Positions 8,013-17,064 of a stretch of DNA of 36,164 nucleotides are shown here, one piece after another. The translations under genes and the position numbers were made by a program. The first letter of the stretch is position 1. Each line of letters opens with the position of its first letter. The notes beneath the pieces are model-generated. The model did no database searches and had not been told where the DNA came from. It was given only the letters and a program-made list of their open reading frames with translations. The stretch is from JAICIG01 sp035532215. Lineage in GTDB: Bacteria; Planctomycetota; Planctomycetia; Pirellulales; JAICIG01. The stretch spans positions 1 through 36,164 of the forward strand of contig DATKRK010000434.1 in NCBI GenBank assembly GCA_035532215.1, written 5' to 3'.

Positions 8013-8960
8013 ATGAATTCATGTCGCACTACATCGATCGAGAGAACCTCCAGCGCAGCGGCTCACGAGAATATGCAAGCAACCAAGGCGGACGAGCCGC
8101 AAACCGCTCCGGCGCCGAAGATCGCGTCGAACTCCAGCGAGCTGCGCGCAGCAATCGCCGTGGCTCGGGCTCGAGGATTGTCGATTGGGCTCGTGCCGAC
8201 GATGGGGGCCTTGCACGCCGGCCACTTGAGCCTGATCGAAGCCTCTCGGCGCGAGTGCGGATACACGGTCGTCACGATCTTCGTCAACCCAACGCAGTTC
8301 GGCCCGCACGAGGACTTCGAGCGCTACCCGCGCAGCTTGGAGACCGATCTGGCCGCAATCCGCCCGCTCGGCGCCGATCTGGTCTTCGTTCCGGCGACCA
8401 GCGACATGTATCGTCCGCAGCACGCCACGTTCATCGAGATGCACGGTCCCGCCGAGCCGCTCGAGGGCCGGCGCCGCCCGGATCATTTCCGCGGGGTGGC
8501 GACGATCGTACTAAAACTGTTCAACCTGGCGACGCCCGACCGCGCCTACTTCGGCCAGAAGGACTATCAACAAACATTGGTGGTGCGGCGGATGGTCGCC
8601 GATCTTGATTTGCCGATCGAGGTGCGAGTCTGTCCGATCGTGCGCGAAGCCGACGGCCTGGCGATGAGCAGTCGCAACGTCTATCTCAGCCCGGCCGAGC
8701 GCGAACAGGCGCTCGCGCTCTATCGCAGTTTGCAAAGAGCCGCGGAACTGTTCGCCGCCGGCGAGCGCGGTGCGGAAGTGCTCGCGGCCGAGATGCGAAA
8801 GTTGTACGACGCCGCGCCGCTGGTGCGCTTGGAGTATCTCGCCGTGGCCGATCCGGAAACGCTGGCGCCGGTCGCCCGCGTGAACGAGCGCGCCGTGGTC
8901 GCCGTGGCGGCGCGAGTGGGCAAGACGCGTCTGATCGACAATCACCTGCTCGGAAGTTGA
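8013..8960 (+). CDS. panC: Pantothenate synthetase (pantoate-beta-alanine ligase)
   Basis: ATP-dependent condensation of pantoate with beta-alanine, the last step of vitamin B5 (CoA precursor) synthesis, in the cytoplasm. Motifs, numbered from ATG 8013: PTMGALHAGH at 62-71 with the HxGH nucleotide-binding histidines 68 and 71, FVNPTQF at 90-96, FGQKDYQQ at 180-187 and MSSRN at 218-222. The first 35 residues are low-complexity and not family-like. ATG 8073 (MQATKADE) would give 295 residues, nearer the usual 280, and is an equally good start. The MITE-like element ends 32 bases upstream. lgt begins 17 bases after the stop, suggesting one transcript. Confidence 0.95.
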   Translation: MNSCRTTSIERTSSAAAHENMQATKADEPQTAPAPKIASNSSELRAAIAVARARGLSIGLVPTMGALHAGHLSLIEASRRECGYTVVTIFVNPTQFGPHEDFERYPRSLETDLAAIRPLGADLVFVPATSDMYRPQHATFIEMHGPAEPLEGRRRPDHFRGVATIVLKLFNLATPDRAYFGQKDYQQTLVVRRMVADLDLPIEVRVCPIVREADGLAMSSRNVYLSPAEREQALALYRSLQRAAELFAAGERGAEVLAAEMRKLYDAAPLVRLEYLAVADPETLAPVARVNERAVVAVAARVGKTRLIDNHLLGS

Positions 8961-8977
8961 ACTTCTCTCGGTGAGCC

Positions 8978-10291
8978 ATGCTGCAAACGTTATTTCACAT
9001 TCCGCGGACCGTCGCCGGTTTGCCGGTCTTTGGCTTCGGCTGGTTGCTAATGCTCTGGGCGATCGGTTCGCTCGCGCTGCTGGGCTGGCTTGTGCGGCGG
9101 CAAGGCTGGAATGCCGAGACCAAAAGCCATTTGCCGCTGTTGGGCACGATCGGCCTGGTGATTGCCTTCGTGCTGCCGAACGTCTGCGACGAGTACGGCT
9201 TGCCGATCCGCGGCTACGGCACGATGCTGCTGCTGGGCGTGATCTCGGGCGTCTGGCTGGCGACCTATCGAGCGCGGCGGCTGGGGCTCGATCCGGAGAT
9301 CATTATCTCACTGGCCTTCTGGCTGTTTCTGGCCGGCATCGTCGGCGCCAGACTGTTTTACATCATCGAGTATTGGTCGGACTATCAGCGGCCGACGGCT
9401 TGGGAAACCTTCAAGGAGGTGATCAACTTCACCAAAGGCGGCCTGGTCGTTTTCGGCTCGGCGATCGGCGCCGGGTTGGCGCTGATCGTCTTCGTGCGCA
9501 AGTATCGCCTGCCGGGTCTGGCCTTGGCCGATCTGATCGCGCCGAGCCTGATGCTCGGTCAGGCTTTGGGCCGCGTCGGCTGCTTCCTCAACGGTTGCTG
9601 TTACGGCGGCGTCTGCGACTTGCCGTGGAAGGTGCAGTTCCCGTTCGACAGCCCGCCCTACGTCGAACAAGTGCGAGAACACCGGCTGTATTTGCACGGA
9701 CTGGAGTTGGACTACTCGCATCCCGATTCGCCGCCGGTGATCGCCGCGGTCGAACCGGACTCGCCGGCCGCCGAAGCGGGGCTCGAACCCGGCCAGCGGA
9801 TCGTGAAGATCAAGAACTTGCGCAAAGGAACGAGCGTGGCGCCGCCGACGACGGACGAAGCCTTCCGGGCCTTGCTGAAGATCGACGGCGCCGGCGCGCG
9901 GTTCGACGTGGTCACTGCGGGCGATCCGGCGCCGAAGCGCGTGACGCTGGCGACGCCGGAACTCAGCCTGCCGGTGCATCCCGCACAGCTCTACAGCGCC
10001 GTCGACGCCTTGCTGCTGTGCCTGTTTCTGCTGGCCTACTATCCCTATCGCCGCCGCGACGGCGAAGTGTTTGCCCTGCTGGCGACGATTCATCCGATTG
10101 CGCGGTTTTTGCAAGAGATCATCCGCGTCGACGAGAAAGCCGTGTTTCACACCGAGTTGAGCATCTCGCAGAACCTCAGCCTGTTGATGCTGGCCGGAGC
10201 GATCGGCTTGTGGATTTATTTGCTCAGCCGGCCGCGGGGTCTCGTCTGGCCGCGGCCCGCGGCGCCCGCGTGTCAGGCCCTTGCGGCTTAG
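8978..10291 (+). CDS. lgt: Prolipoprotein diacylglyceryl transferase with inserted PDZ-like domain
   Basis: Membrane enzyme that transfers diacylglycerol from phosphatidylglycerol to the lipobox cysteine of prolipoproteins. The 437 residues compare with ~290 in E. coli. The excess is in two places: about 70 N-terminal residues with two extra hydrophobic segments, and an insert at about 215-330. The Lgt core is clear: YGTMLLLGVISG (80-91), FTKGGLVVFGSAIGA (151-165), the signature GRVGCFLNGCCYGG (198-211), then HPAQLYS (334-340) after the insert. The insert contains VIAAVEPDSPAAEAGLEPGQRIVKI (254-278 in shorter pieces), a PDZ ligand-groove/turn pattern. Its placement puts it on the periplasmic loop. 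Start ATG 8978; co-directional with panC. Confidence 0.93.
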   Translation: MLQTLFHIPRTVAGLPVFGFGWLLMLWAIGSLALLGWLVRRQGWNAETKSHLPLLGTIGLVIAFVLPNVCDEYGLPIRGYGTMLLLGVISGVWLATYRARRLGLDPEIIISLAFWLFLAGIVGARLFYIIEYWSDYQRPTAWETFKEVINFTKGGLVVFGSAIGAGLALIVFVRKYRLPGLALADLIAPSLMLGQALGRVGCFLNGCCYGGVCDLPWKVQFPFDSPPYVEQVREHRLYLHGLELDYSHPDSPPVIAAVEPDSPAAEAGLEPGQRIVKIKNLRKGTSVAPPTTDEAFRALLKIDGAGARFDVVTAGDPAPKRVTLATPELSLPVHPAQLYSAVDALLLCLFLLAYYPYRRRDGEVFALLATIHPIARFLQEIIRVDEKAVFHTELSISQNLSLLMLAGAIGLWIYLLSRPRGLVWPRPAAPACQALAA

Positions 10292-10420
10292 AAAAATTGA
10301 CAGCCCCGTCCGCAGCCCGGATGATACAAGCACGGACGCCGGTCGAGAGGCGCCGGCGCAAGCGGTTTACGGAACATCGAGGGAACTTTCGCCGCCTGCC
10401 GGGCGTCGAAAGTTGTACGG

Positions 10421-10987
10421 TTGGCGGTGGATGACGATCAATTGATCAACGCAGCCCTTGTCGGCGACTCGGCGGCCTTCGGGATGTTGGTGCACAAGTA
10501 CCAAGACCGCCTGTTCAATACCATGACTCACGTGCTGGGGTCGCCCGAAGACGCCCGCGACATCGTCCAAGACGCGTTCGTCAAAGCCTTCCTCAAACTC
10601 GAAACCTTCCAACGGGCCAGCGCCTTTTACACCTGGCTGTACCGCATAGCGTTTAACGCCGCGATCAGCCGCCAGCGGCGCCGCAAGCCAACCGTATCGA
10701 TCCAACAACACCGCGAGAATTGGGGCCAGGAACTCGCCAGCGGCGACCCGCCGCCGGAAGACCGCCTGGAGCGACAGGAACTCGCCGGCCAGGTGCAAGC
10801 CGCGATTGCCCGCTTGAGCGAAGATCACCGCACGATCGTCGTGTTGCGAGAATTGGACGGTTGCGACTATGAAACGATCGCCGCCATGTTGGATCTGCCC
10901 GTCGGAACCGTGCGCAGCCGGTTGCACCGGGCCCGGCTGCAGTTGCGCGCCGAGTTGAAACAAGTGCTGCAGCCAGGACGCTCTTAA
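10421..10987 (+). CDS. ECF-type RNA polymerase sigma factor
   Basis: 188-residue group 4 sigma factor that redirects RNA polymerase to a specific regulon. Region 2 spans about 5-85: the RLF near 30, DARDIVQDAFVKAF (44-57, the DxxQExF-like element) and FYTWLYRIAFNAA (69-81). Region 4 spans about 120-180: ARLSEDHRTIVVLRE and the helix-turn-helix ETIAAMLDLPVGTVRSRLHRAR written here in parts (151-160, 161-172). The start is TTG 10421 or GTG 10427; no ATG is in frame. It ends 38 bases before its probable anti-sigma factor, the usual operon layout. Confidence 0.93.
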   Translation: MAVDDDQLINAALVGDSAAFGMLVHKYQDRLFNTMTHVLGSPEDARDIVQDAFVKAFLKLETFQRASAFYTWLYRIAFNAAISRQRRRKPTVSIQQHRENWGQELASGDPPPEDRLERQELAGQVQAAIARLSEDHRTIVVLRELDGCDYETIAAMLDLPVGTVRSRLHRARLQLRAELKQVLQPGRS

Positions 10988-11025
10988 CCTCCTTTGTCGC
11001 GCCGAAGTTTGGAATATCCGTTGGC

Positions 11026-12612
11026 ATGAATTCGATTCCCGACGATGAACTGTTGAGCGCCTACCTCGACGGCGAGTTGAGCGACGACGAGCGTGCGCGC
11101 GTCGAACAGATGCTGGCCGAGCAACCCGAGGCGCGGCAGTTGCTCGACGAATTGCGCACCCTCGGCAGCAGCTTCGAAGGCTTGCCCCGGCATCGGCTGG
11201 AAGCCGATTTCGCCGCTCGCGTGTTGCGCGCCGCCGAACGCGAAATGCTCTCGGGCGAAACGGACGGCGAAGTGCAGCACTCGGTCGCCACGGCGCCGCC
11301 CGCCGCCGATCGGCCCGTTGTGAGGCTGGACTGGATGCGCTGGCGGAGGCCGATCGTCTGGGCTGGCTTCGCCTTGGCCGCCGGACTGTTGTTGATGGTG
11401 GTCGATCGCGGCCGGCCGCCGGCCGCTCTGCGAGAGCCGGTGGCCCACGCGCCCGGCGCCGGCGCGGAATTCCGAGCGCCGGAAGAAGCAGCCGAGCCGC
11501 CCGCCGCGGAAGAGAAAAGCGGACTCGCCCGCGCGGAGCGCGCCGCCGATCGCCGGCTTCGCGAGCACGAGGCCGCCGAGCGGCCGCCGTCCGAACCCGC
11601 TCAGCCGCGGCGCCGTTTTGCAGCCCCGGCCAAAGCGCCGGCCAATCCGGAGGCGGCGCTCGAAGCCGGCGCCATGAGAGGCGAAGGCCGCCTTGGCGCG
11701 AAGCGCGGCGCGGAAGACTTCGCCAAGGACCGCCGCGGCAACTATTTTTCCTACTTCCAGGTTGCGACTCAACAAAACGGCAGGACCGTTGCCGAACCGC
11801 TCGACCCGCAAACCCTGGTGATTTGGTGCGAGGTCGATCAGAACGTTCCCGCGCGACCGGAATTTCGCGAGCTACTGACGAGCAACGGCATCGTCTGGGA
11901 CGCCGACGCCAACTTCGCAGACGCCGATGCCAAGCTGCCCGCCTTCGAAAAGGCGGAGGCGTTGCAGGAGAACGCCTCGGATTACGTCCTGCTCGAAGCC
12001 ACCGAGGAGCAACTCAAGGCCGTCCTGACAGAGTTCGATCGCCATCCCGAATTGTTTCTCACGGTCAACGTCGAGCCGTCGCCCGCGGCGCCCTCGCAAC
12101 AGGCATTCGAGGTCTACAATCGCGCGCGAGTTTCGGCGAAAGGCAAAAGCGGCGCGCACAGCGACAAGACGCTTACGCCGCCGATGCCAAAACTGAAAGC
12201 TCGCATCTCCGCCGACGGCCGGCAAGCGGGCAAGCAAGCGGCCCGGCTCGGCCGCGCGCAGCAGGTTTTGGTCTTGCCGCAGCAGGTGCAACTGCTCGAC
12301 GAAAGTTCGCCCCCGGCGAAAGAGGCCGATGCAGCCGGCGAGGAGGCGAAGCCGGCCGAATCGTTGGGCGTGAAGGCGGGCGAGCGACTGGACCGAGCGC
12401 GCGCCAAGGGGGGCGAGTCCCAAACCGCCGGCAACGCAGCCGCCCAGAAGCCTCGCTCGCTGGCTCAAGCGGCGAAATCGCCCGCCGATGCAGCACAAGA
12501 GGATTCCGCCCAGGGCTACCAACAAGCGCTGATTATCTTCCGTCGGGTTCCGGCGCCGGCTGCGGCAGCCGCCCCCGCGCCGGCGGAAGCAGCCGAGAAG
12601 CAGCCCGATTAG
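11026..12612 (+). CDS. Membrane anti-sigma factor with long periplasmic domain
   Basis: 528 residues. Residues 1-75 are a typical anti-sigma domain (DDELLSAYLDGELSDDERAR then LLDELRTL), without the HxxxCxxC zinc ligands of the ZAS class. One membrane helix is at about 109-126 (PIVWAGFALAAGLLLMVV). Residues 127-235 are Ala/Pro/Arg/Glu-rich and probably disordered. A compact folded region follows at about 240-352 (FSYFQVATQQNG ... LFLTVNVEPSP), then a second low-complexity tail to the end. By position and topology it should hold the upstream ECF sigma factor at the membrane and respond to an envelope signal; the ligand is unknown. The downstream hairpin at 12664 is a plausible terminator. Confidence 0.85.
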   Translation: MNSIPDDELLSAYLDGELSDDERARVEQMLAEQPEARQLLDELRTLGSSFEGLPRHRLEADFAARVLRAAEREMLSGETDGEVQHSVATAPPAADRPVVRLDWMRWRRPIVWAGFALAAGLLLMVVDRGRPPAALREPVAHAPGAGAEFRAPEEAAEPPAAEEKSGLARAERAADRRLREHEAAERPPSEPAQPRRRFAAPAKAPANPEAALEAGAMRGEGRLGAKRGAEDFAKDRRGNYFSYFQVATQQNGRTVAEPLDPQTLVIWCEVDQNVPARPEFRELLTSNGIVWDADANFADADAKLPAFEKAEALQENASDYVLLEATEEQLKAVLTEFDRHPELFLTVNVEPSPAAPSQQAFEVYNRARVSAKGKSGAHSDKTLTPPMPKLKARISADGRQAGKQAARLGRAQQVLVLPQQVQLLDESSPPAKEADAAGEEAKPAESLGVKAGERLDRARAKGGESQTAGNAAAQKPRSLAQAAKSPADAAQEDSAQGYQQALIIFRRVPAPAAAAAPAPAEAAEKQPD

Positions 12613-12663
12613 CTTGCTTCGTCGGCTTCGATTTGCTGGCCAATCGCGGCTCGATATGAGATA

Positions 12664-12694
12664 ATCGGGGGGCGAGAAGCTCGCCCTGCCCGAT
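12664..12694 (+). terminator. Hairpin after the anti-sigma gene
   Basis: GGGCGAG/CTCGCCC with a three-base AAG loop, extended by an outer ATCGGG/CCCGAT pairing, about 50 bases downstream of the anti-sigma stop. A TTCGG rather than a T-run follows, so it may be a non-canonical or Rho-assisted terminator. Confidence 0.45.
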
Positions 12695-12711
12695 TTCGGC
12701 GTTGCGCCGCC

Positions 12712-12847
12712 TAGCCCGGATTATTCATCAGCCCAGCTATTACTTGACAAAGCGATCCATGCAAACCCGAAGCGCCAGCGAGGTAAGTGCGTTGCTCCGC
12801 CTCGCTTGCGCTTCGGGTTGGTGTGGGCTGATGAATAATCCGGGCTA
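12712..12847. repeat. MITE-like element with 24-bp terminal inverted repeats
   Basis: 136-bp non-coding unit. Ends 12712-12735 (TAGCCCGGATTATTCATC...) and 12824-12847 are a perfect 24-bp inverted repeat. Nested inside, 12764-12783 and 12800-12819 form a 20-bp inverted repeat with one mismatch (AACCCGAAGCGC...). It sits alone between the anti-sigma gene and the first PSD1 gene. No target duplication is obvious. The structure suggests a non-autonomous transposable element. Confidence 0.8.
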
Positions 12848-12891
12848 GCGCTTCGCCCCCGCCCTAACCATTCAGTGTCTCCGACAAGCCA

Positions 12892-15354
12892 ATGGCTTTG
12901 ACAAGGCGCCCGATGCGACGCGTACGTGAATGGCCTGCGTTTCTGCTGTTCGTTCTAGCGGCGTTTGGTCCGACGGCAACCAGAGCCGCCGAGCCGAGCG
13001 CGGAGCAAGTCCGCTCCTTCGAAACTCACGTGCGGCCGATCCTGGCTACGCGTTGCTTTCGCTGCCACGGCGAGGAAAAGCAAAAAGGCGATTTGCGGCT
13101 CGACTCTCGCGAAGGGCTGATGTCGGGCGGTGTTTCGGGGCCGGCGGTCGTGCCCGGCAAACCCGACGAAAGCCTGTTGATTTCGGCGATCGGCTACGCC
13201 AACGAAGAGCTGCAAATGCCGCCCGGCGAAAAGCTGCCCGATCGCGAGATCGCCGATCTGCGCCGCTGGGTCGAAGGGGGCGCCGTATTTCCCGACGCCG
13301 CCGCTGCCGATGCCGATGCCGATGCCGGCCGCGACTTCTGGGCCTTTCAGCCGCCGCGCGAGCCCGTTTTGCCTGAGGTCAAAGACCAGGCTTGGCCGAA
13401 ATCACCGCTCGACCGCTTCATTCTCGCCAAGCTGGAAGAACAGCAGTTGCGGCCCGCCCCGCCGGCCGACAGGCGCACGCTCTTGCGCCGCGTCACTTAC
13501 GACCTGACCGGCCTGCCGCCGACGCCCGATGAGGTCGACGCCTTTTTGGCCGATGAGTCGCCCGAAGCCTTCGCCAAAGTGGTTGAACGGCTGCTCGATT
13601 CGCCCCACTACGGCGAGCGCTGGGGCCGCCACTGGCTCGACGTCGCCCGCTACGCCGATTCCAACGGCCTCGACGAGAACGTGGCCCACGGCAACGCCTG
13701 GCGCTATCGCGATTACGTCGTAGGCGCGCTGAATCGCGACAAGCCGTTCGACCAGTTCCTCTTGGAACAGATCGCGGGCGACTTGCTGCCGCCGGTCGAC
13801 GATCTGGCGACGAAGCACGGACGGCTGATCGCCACCGGCTTTCTGGCCTTGGGTCCCAAGGTGCTGGCCGAAGTCGACGAGCAAAAGATGGAGATGGACA
13901 TCATCGACGAGCAGCTCGATACGTTCGGCCGCGCGGTGCTCGGCCTGACGCTCGGTTGCGCCCGCTGCCACGATCACAAGTTCGACCCGCTGCCGACCGA
14001 GGATTACTACGCCCTGGCCGGCATCTTCAAAAGCACCCGAACGATGGAGAATTTCAAGAAGGTTGCGCGCTGGCATGAGAATCCGATTCCGCAGCCCGAA
14101 GACCTGGCCCGCAAAGCCGAGCATGACCGGTGCGTGGCGGAACAGACAGGCGCGATTTCCAAGCTCGTCGCCGCGGCCGACGAGCAACTCAAGTCGGCCG
14201 GCGGCGATGCGGCGGCCGCCGAGACGCCGAAAGATCGCGAAGCCCGCTATCCGGAAGCAACCAAGAGCGAGTTAAAGCGGCAGCGCGATGCGCTGGCCGA
14301 CTTGGAAAAGCAGGCCCCGGCGATGCCCTCGGCGATGGGCGTTTGCGAAGGCGAAACCGTTGACGTCGCGGTTCACATTCGCGGCAACCATCTGACGTTG
14401 GGGGCCGTCGTGCCGCGGCATTTTCCGCGAGTGTTGGCCGACGACGAACAGCCGGCGCTCGACGCCAAGCAAAGCGGCCGGCTGCAATTGGCCCAGTGGC
14501 TGGTGCGCAAGGACCATCCGCTCACCGCTCGCGTGATGGTCAATCGCATCTGGCGCTGGCACTTCGACCAAGGCATCGTGCGCTCGACCGACAACTTCGG
14601 CCGGCTAGGCGAACGGCCCTCGCACCCCGAGCTGCTCGATTGGCTCGCCGTTCGATTCATCGAAAGCGGCTGGTCGATCAAGGCCATGCACCGTTTGCTG
14701 ATACTCTCGGCCGTTTACCAGATGAGTTCGGCTTACGACGAACGGGCCGCGACCGCCGATCCCGACAATCGGCTGCACTGGCGGATGGACGCCCGACGGC
14801 TGGAGGCCGAGGAGATTCGCGACGCGCTGTTAGCCGCCTCGGGACAGCTCGATCGCACGTTGGGCGGTTCGCTGTTGGAAGTGAAAAACCGCGATTACCT
14901 GTTCGATCACACCTCGAAAGACAAAACAAGCTACGACACCCGGCGCCGCTCGCTCTATTTGCCGGTCATCCGCAACCACCTGTACGACGTGTTCCAGTTG
15001 TTCGACGCGCCCAGCGGCAGCGTGCCGGACGGCAACCGCGTGACCACGACCGTGGCGCCGCAGGCGCTGTTCATGATGAATAGCGACGTCGTCGCCCAGT
15101 GCAGCGACGCTTTGGCGAAGGACTTACTGGCTCGCGCCGAGCCCGACGACGCGGGCCGGGTCAACCGACTGTACGCGCTAGCTTATTCTCGGCCGGCCAA
15201 CTCCGCCGAGGCGAGCCGGGCCCAGTCCATGTTGAGCCGCTTTGATTCGCTCTTGGCCGCCGGCGAGCCGGACCTCGCCAAGCGCCGGCAGCGTTCGTGG
15301 GCCTTGCTTTGCCAAGTGATCTTGGCGGCGAATGAGTTCGTGTATCTGAAATGA
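12892..15354 (+). CDS. PSD1 protein: cytochrome-like domain plus DUF1549 and DUF1553
   Basis: 820-residue exported protein. The signal peptide is MRRVREWPAFLLFVLAAF..., and the better start may be ATG 12913, residue 8. Order: planctomycete cytochrome C domain with heme-type CFRCH at 55-59, its MPPGEK loop (methionine ligand candidate), then DUF1549 (RHWLDVARYADS, GCARCHDHKFDPL with a second CxxCH) and C-terminal DUF1553 (RVMVNRIWRWHFDQGIV, MMNSDVVAQ). The central region between the two DUFs is short, with no extra carbohydrate- or discoidin-type domain, unlike the second copy at 20405-23863. The family is characteristic of planctomycetes, but its reaction is unknown. Paired with the DUF1501 gene 150 bases downstream. 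Confidence 0.93.
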   Translation: MALTRRPMRRVREWPAFLLFVLAAFGPTATRAAEPSAEQVRSFETHVRPILATRCFRCHGEEKQKGDLRLDSREGLMSGGVSGPAVVPGKPDESLLISAIGYANEELQMPPGEKLPDREIADLRRWVEGGAVFPDAAAADADADAGRDFWAFQPPREPVLPEVKDQAWPKSPLDRFILAKLEEQQLRPAPPADRRTLLRRVTYDLTGLPPTPDEVDAFLADESPEAFAKVVERLLDSPHYGERWGRHWLDVARYADSNGLDENVAHGNAWRYRDYVVGALNRDKPFDQFLLEQIAGDLLPPVDDLATKHGRLIATGFLALGPKVLAEVDEQKMEMDIIDEQLDTFGRAVLGLTLGCARCHDHKFDPLPTEDYYALAGIFKSTRTMENFKKVARWHENPIPQPEDLARKAEHDRCVAEQTGAISKLVAAADEQLKSAGGDAAAAETPKDREARYPEATKSELKRQRDALADLEKQAPAMPSAMGVCEGETVDVAVHIRGNHLTLGAVVPRHFPRVLADDEQPALDAKQSGRLQLAQWLVRKDHPLTARVMVNRIWRWHFDQGIVRSTDNFGRLGERPSHPELLDWLAVRFIESGWSIKAMHRLLILSAVYQMSSAYDERAATADPDNRLHWRMDARRLEAEEIRDALLAASGQLDRTLGGSLLEVKNRDYLFDHTSKDKTSYDTRRRSLYLPVIRNHLYDVFQLFDAPSGSVPDGNRVTTTVAPQALFMMNSDVVAQCSDALAKDLLARAEPDDAGRVNRLYALAYSRPANSAEASRAQSMLSRFDSLLAAGEPDLAKRRQRSWALLCQVILAANEFVYLK

Positions 15355-15366
15355 ACAAGCGTGATT

Positions 15367-15457
15367 CTGTAGGGAACGCCCTCCGTGGCGTTCCGCCGAT
15401 GCGGCATGGACGCCCGAACGCAATTCCTCGGAACGCCGCAGAGGGCGTTCCCTACAG
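15367..15457. repeat. Palindromic repeat element between PSD1 and DUF1501
   Basis: Arms 15367-15395 (CTGTAGGGAACGCCCTCCG...) and 15429-15457 are 29-bp inverted repeats with two mismatches around a 33-base loop. It lies within the intergenic gap of what is normally a two-gene operon. It could be a mobile palindromic element, and as RNA it would form a strong hairpin that may attenuate or process the downstream message. Confidence 0.8.
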
Positions 15458-15502
15458 ATCGCGAAACGCCTTGGGCCGTTGAAACTCACAAGGGTTTTCC
15501 CC

Positions 15503-16927
15503 GTGCATCGCTCCAACTGTTCCTGCCTCTCCCGCCGCAGCTTGCTCAAGACGACGGCGCTTGGCTTCGGCCATCTGGCCCTGGCCTCGCTCTTGAACCA
15601 GGAATCTGCGGCCAGCGACGACCGGGCTCGTGATCCGCTGGCCGTGCGCAAGCCGCACTTCGCGCCGCGGGCGCGGCGCGTGATCTTTCTGTTCATGGCC
15701 GGCGGTCCTTCGCAGGTCGATACGTTCGATCCGAAGCCGCTCTTGACGCGCGACGACGGCAAGCCGCTGCCGTTCGACAAGCCGCGCGTGCAGTTCGCCC
15801 CGACGGGCAACTTGCTGAAGTCGCCGTGGAAGTTCGCCAAGTACGGCGCCAGCGGGATTGAAGTCAGCGAATTGTTTCCGCACGTGGCCAGGCACGTCGA
15901 CGATATCTGTTTCATCCATTCGCTCTACGGCACGAACGCGGCCCACGGCGGGGCGATGCTCAAGCTGCACACCGGCAGCGATAACTTCGTGCGGCCGAGC
16001 ATGGGTTCGTGGATCACCTACGGCCTGGGTGCGGAAAACGCCGATCTACCGGGCTTCATCACCATCTGCCCGACGCTGGCTCACGGCGGCGTGAACAATT
16101 GGAGTTCGGCCTTTTTGCCCGCCGCCTATCAAGGCACGCCGCTGGGCAACGCCAGCATTCCGGCCGACCAGGCCAAGGTCGGCTTCATCGAGAATCCGAC
16201 CACTCCGCTCGACGTGCAGCGGGCCCAGCTCGACGCGCTGGCCGAAATCAACCGCGAGCACCTGGCCTCCGCCGGGCCGAACCTGACGCTCGAAGGCCGC
16301 ATCAACTCGTTCGAACTGGCCTTCCGCATGCAGACGGCCATGCCCGAGATCGAAAACATTTCGAGCGAAACCGCCGCCACGCAGGCGCTCTACGGCCTCG
16401 ACGAACAGAAGACCGCCAACTTCGGCCGGCAGTGTTTGCTGGCCCGGCGGTTCCTCGAACGCGGCGTGCGATTCGTCCAAGTCACGCACAGCGATTCGCA
16501 CGTGCAATGGGACCAGCACGGCGACTTGAAGAACGGCCACTCCAAGAACGCGCTGGAGGTCGACCGGCCCATCGCCGGACTGCTGACCGACCTGAAAGCC
16601 CGCGGGCTGCTCGACGATACGCTGGTGCTGTGGGGCGGCGAGTTCGGCCGCACGCCGACGGCGCAGGGCAAAGACGGTCGCGACCACAACCCCGAAGGTT
16701 TTACGATGTGGCTCGCCGGCGGCGGCGTGAAAGGGGGCTATCGTCACGGCGCCACCGACGACTATGGCTTTTACGCCACCGAGAACAAGGTCCACATCCA
16801 CGACCTGCACGCCACGATGTTGCACCTCTTGGGCCTCGACCACGAGCGTCTCACCTTCCGCCACGCCGGCCGCGACTTCCGCTTGACCGACGTCGCCGGC
16901 AACGTGGTCCGCGAGATAATCGCGTAA
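15503..16927 (+). CDS. DUF1501 protein, Tat-exported
   Basis: About 474 residues from GTG 15503, which has AAGGG eight bases upstream; TTG 15479 would add eight residues. The N-terminus has a twin-arginine motif, SRRSLLKTTALGFG, so the folded protein is likely sent through the Tat system. The body shows the sulfatase/phosphatase-like pattern of DUF1501: FLFMAGGPSQVDTFDPKP, HGGAMLKLHTGS, GGEFGRTPT and DLHATMLHLLGLDHE near the C-terminus. The family always seems to accompany PSD1 proteins in planctomycetes; the function is unproven. No close gene downstream. Confidence 0.93.
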   Translation: MHRSNCSCLSRRSLLKTTALGFGHLALASLLNQESAASDDRARDPLAVRKPHFAPRARRVIFLFMAGGPSQVDTFDPKPLLTRDDGKPLPFDKPRVQFAPTGNLLKSPWKFAKYGASGIEVSELFPHVARHVDDICFIHSLYGTNAAHGGAMLKLHTGSDNFVRPSMGSWITYGLGAENADLPGFITICPTLAHGGVNNWSSAFLPAAYQGTPLGNASIPADQAKVGFIENPTTPLDVQRAQLDALAEINREHLASAGPNLTLEGRINSFELAFRMQTAMPEIENISSETAATQALYGLDEQKTANFGRQCLLARRFLERGVRFVQVTHSDSHVQWDQHGDLKNGHSKNALEVDRPIAGLLTDLKARGLLDDTLVLWGGEFGRTPTAQGKDGRDHNPEGFTMWLAGGGVKGGYRHGATDDYGFYATENKVHIHDLHATMLHLLGLDHERLTFRHAGRDFRLTDVAGNVVREIIA

Positions 16928-17064
16928 AGCTGGGCAGACCGGACCGCCGCGCCCTGGCGAGCCGGAGGCGTCAGCCTCCGTGTCGCGTGCCGCCGCCTTT
17001 GTCGTCAACAAGTCAAGGATTTAACCACAGGACCACGGAGATATTTGGAGATCCATTCTTGAAA

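Noticed and set aside
8971..10434. Overlapping long frame beside lgt
   Set aside because: Arg-rich out-of-frame shadow of the Lgt gene.
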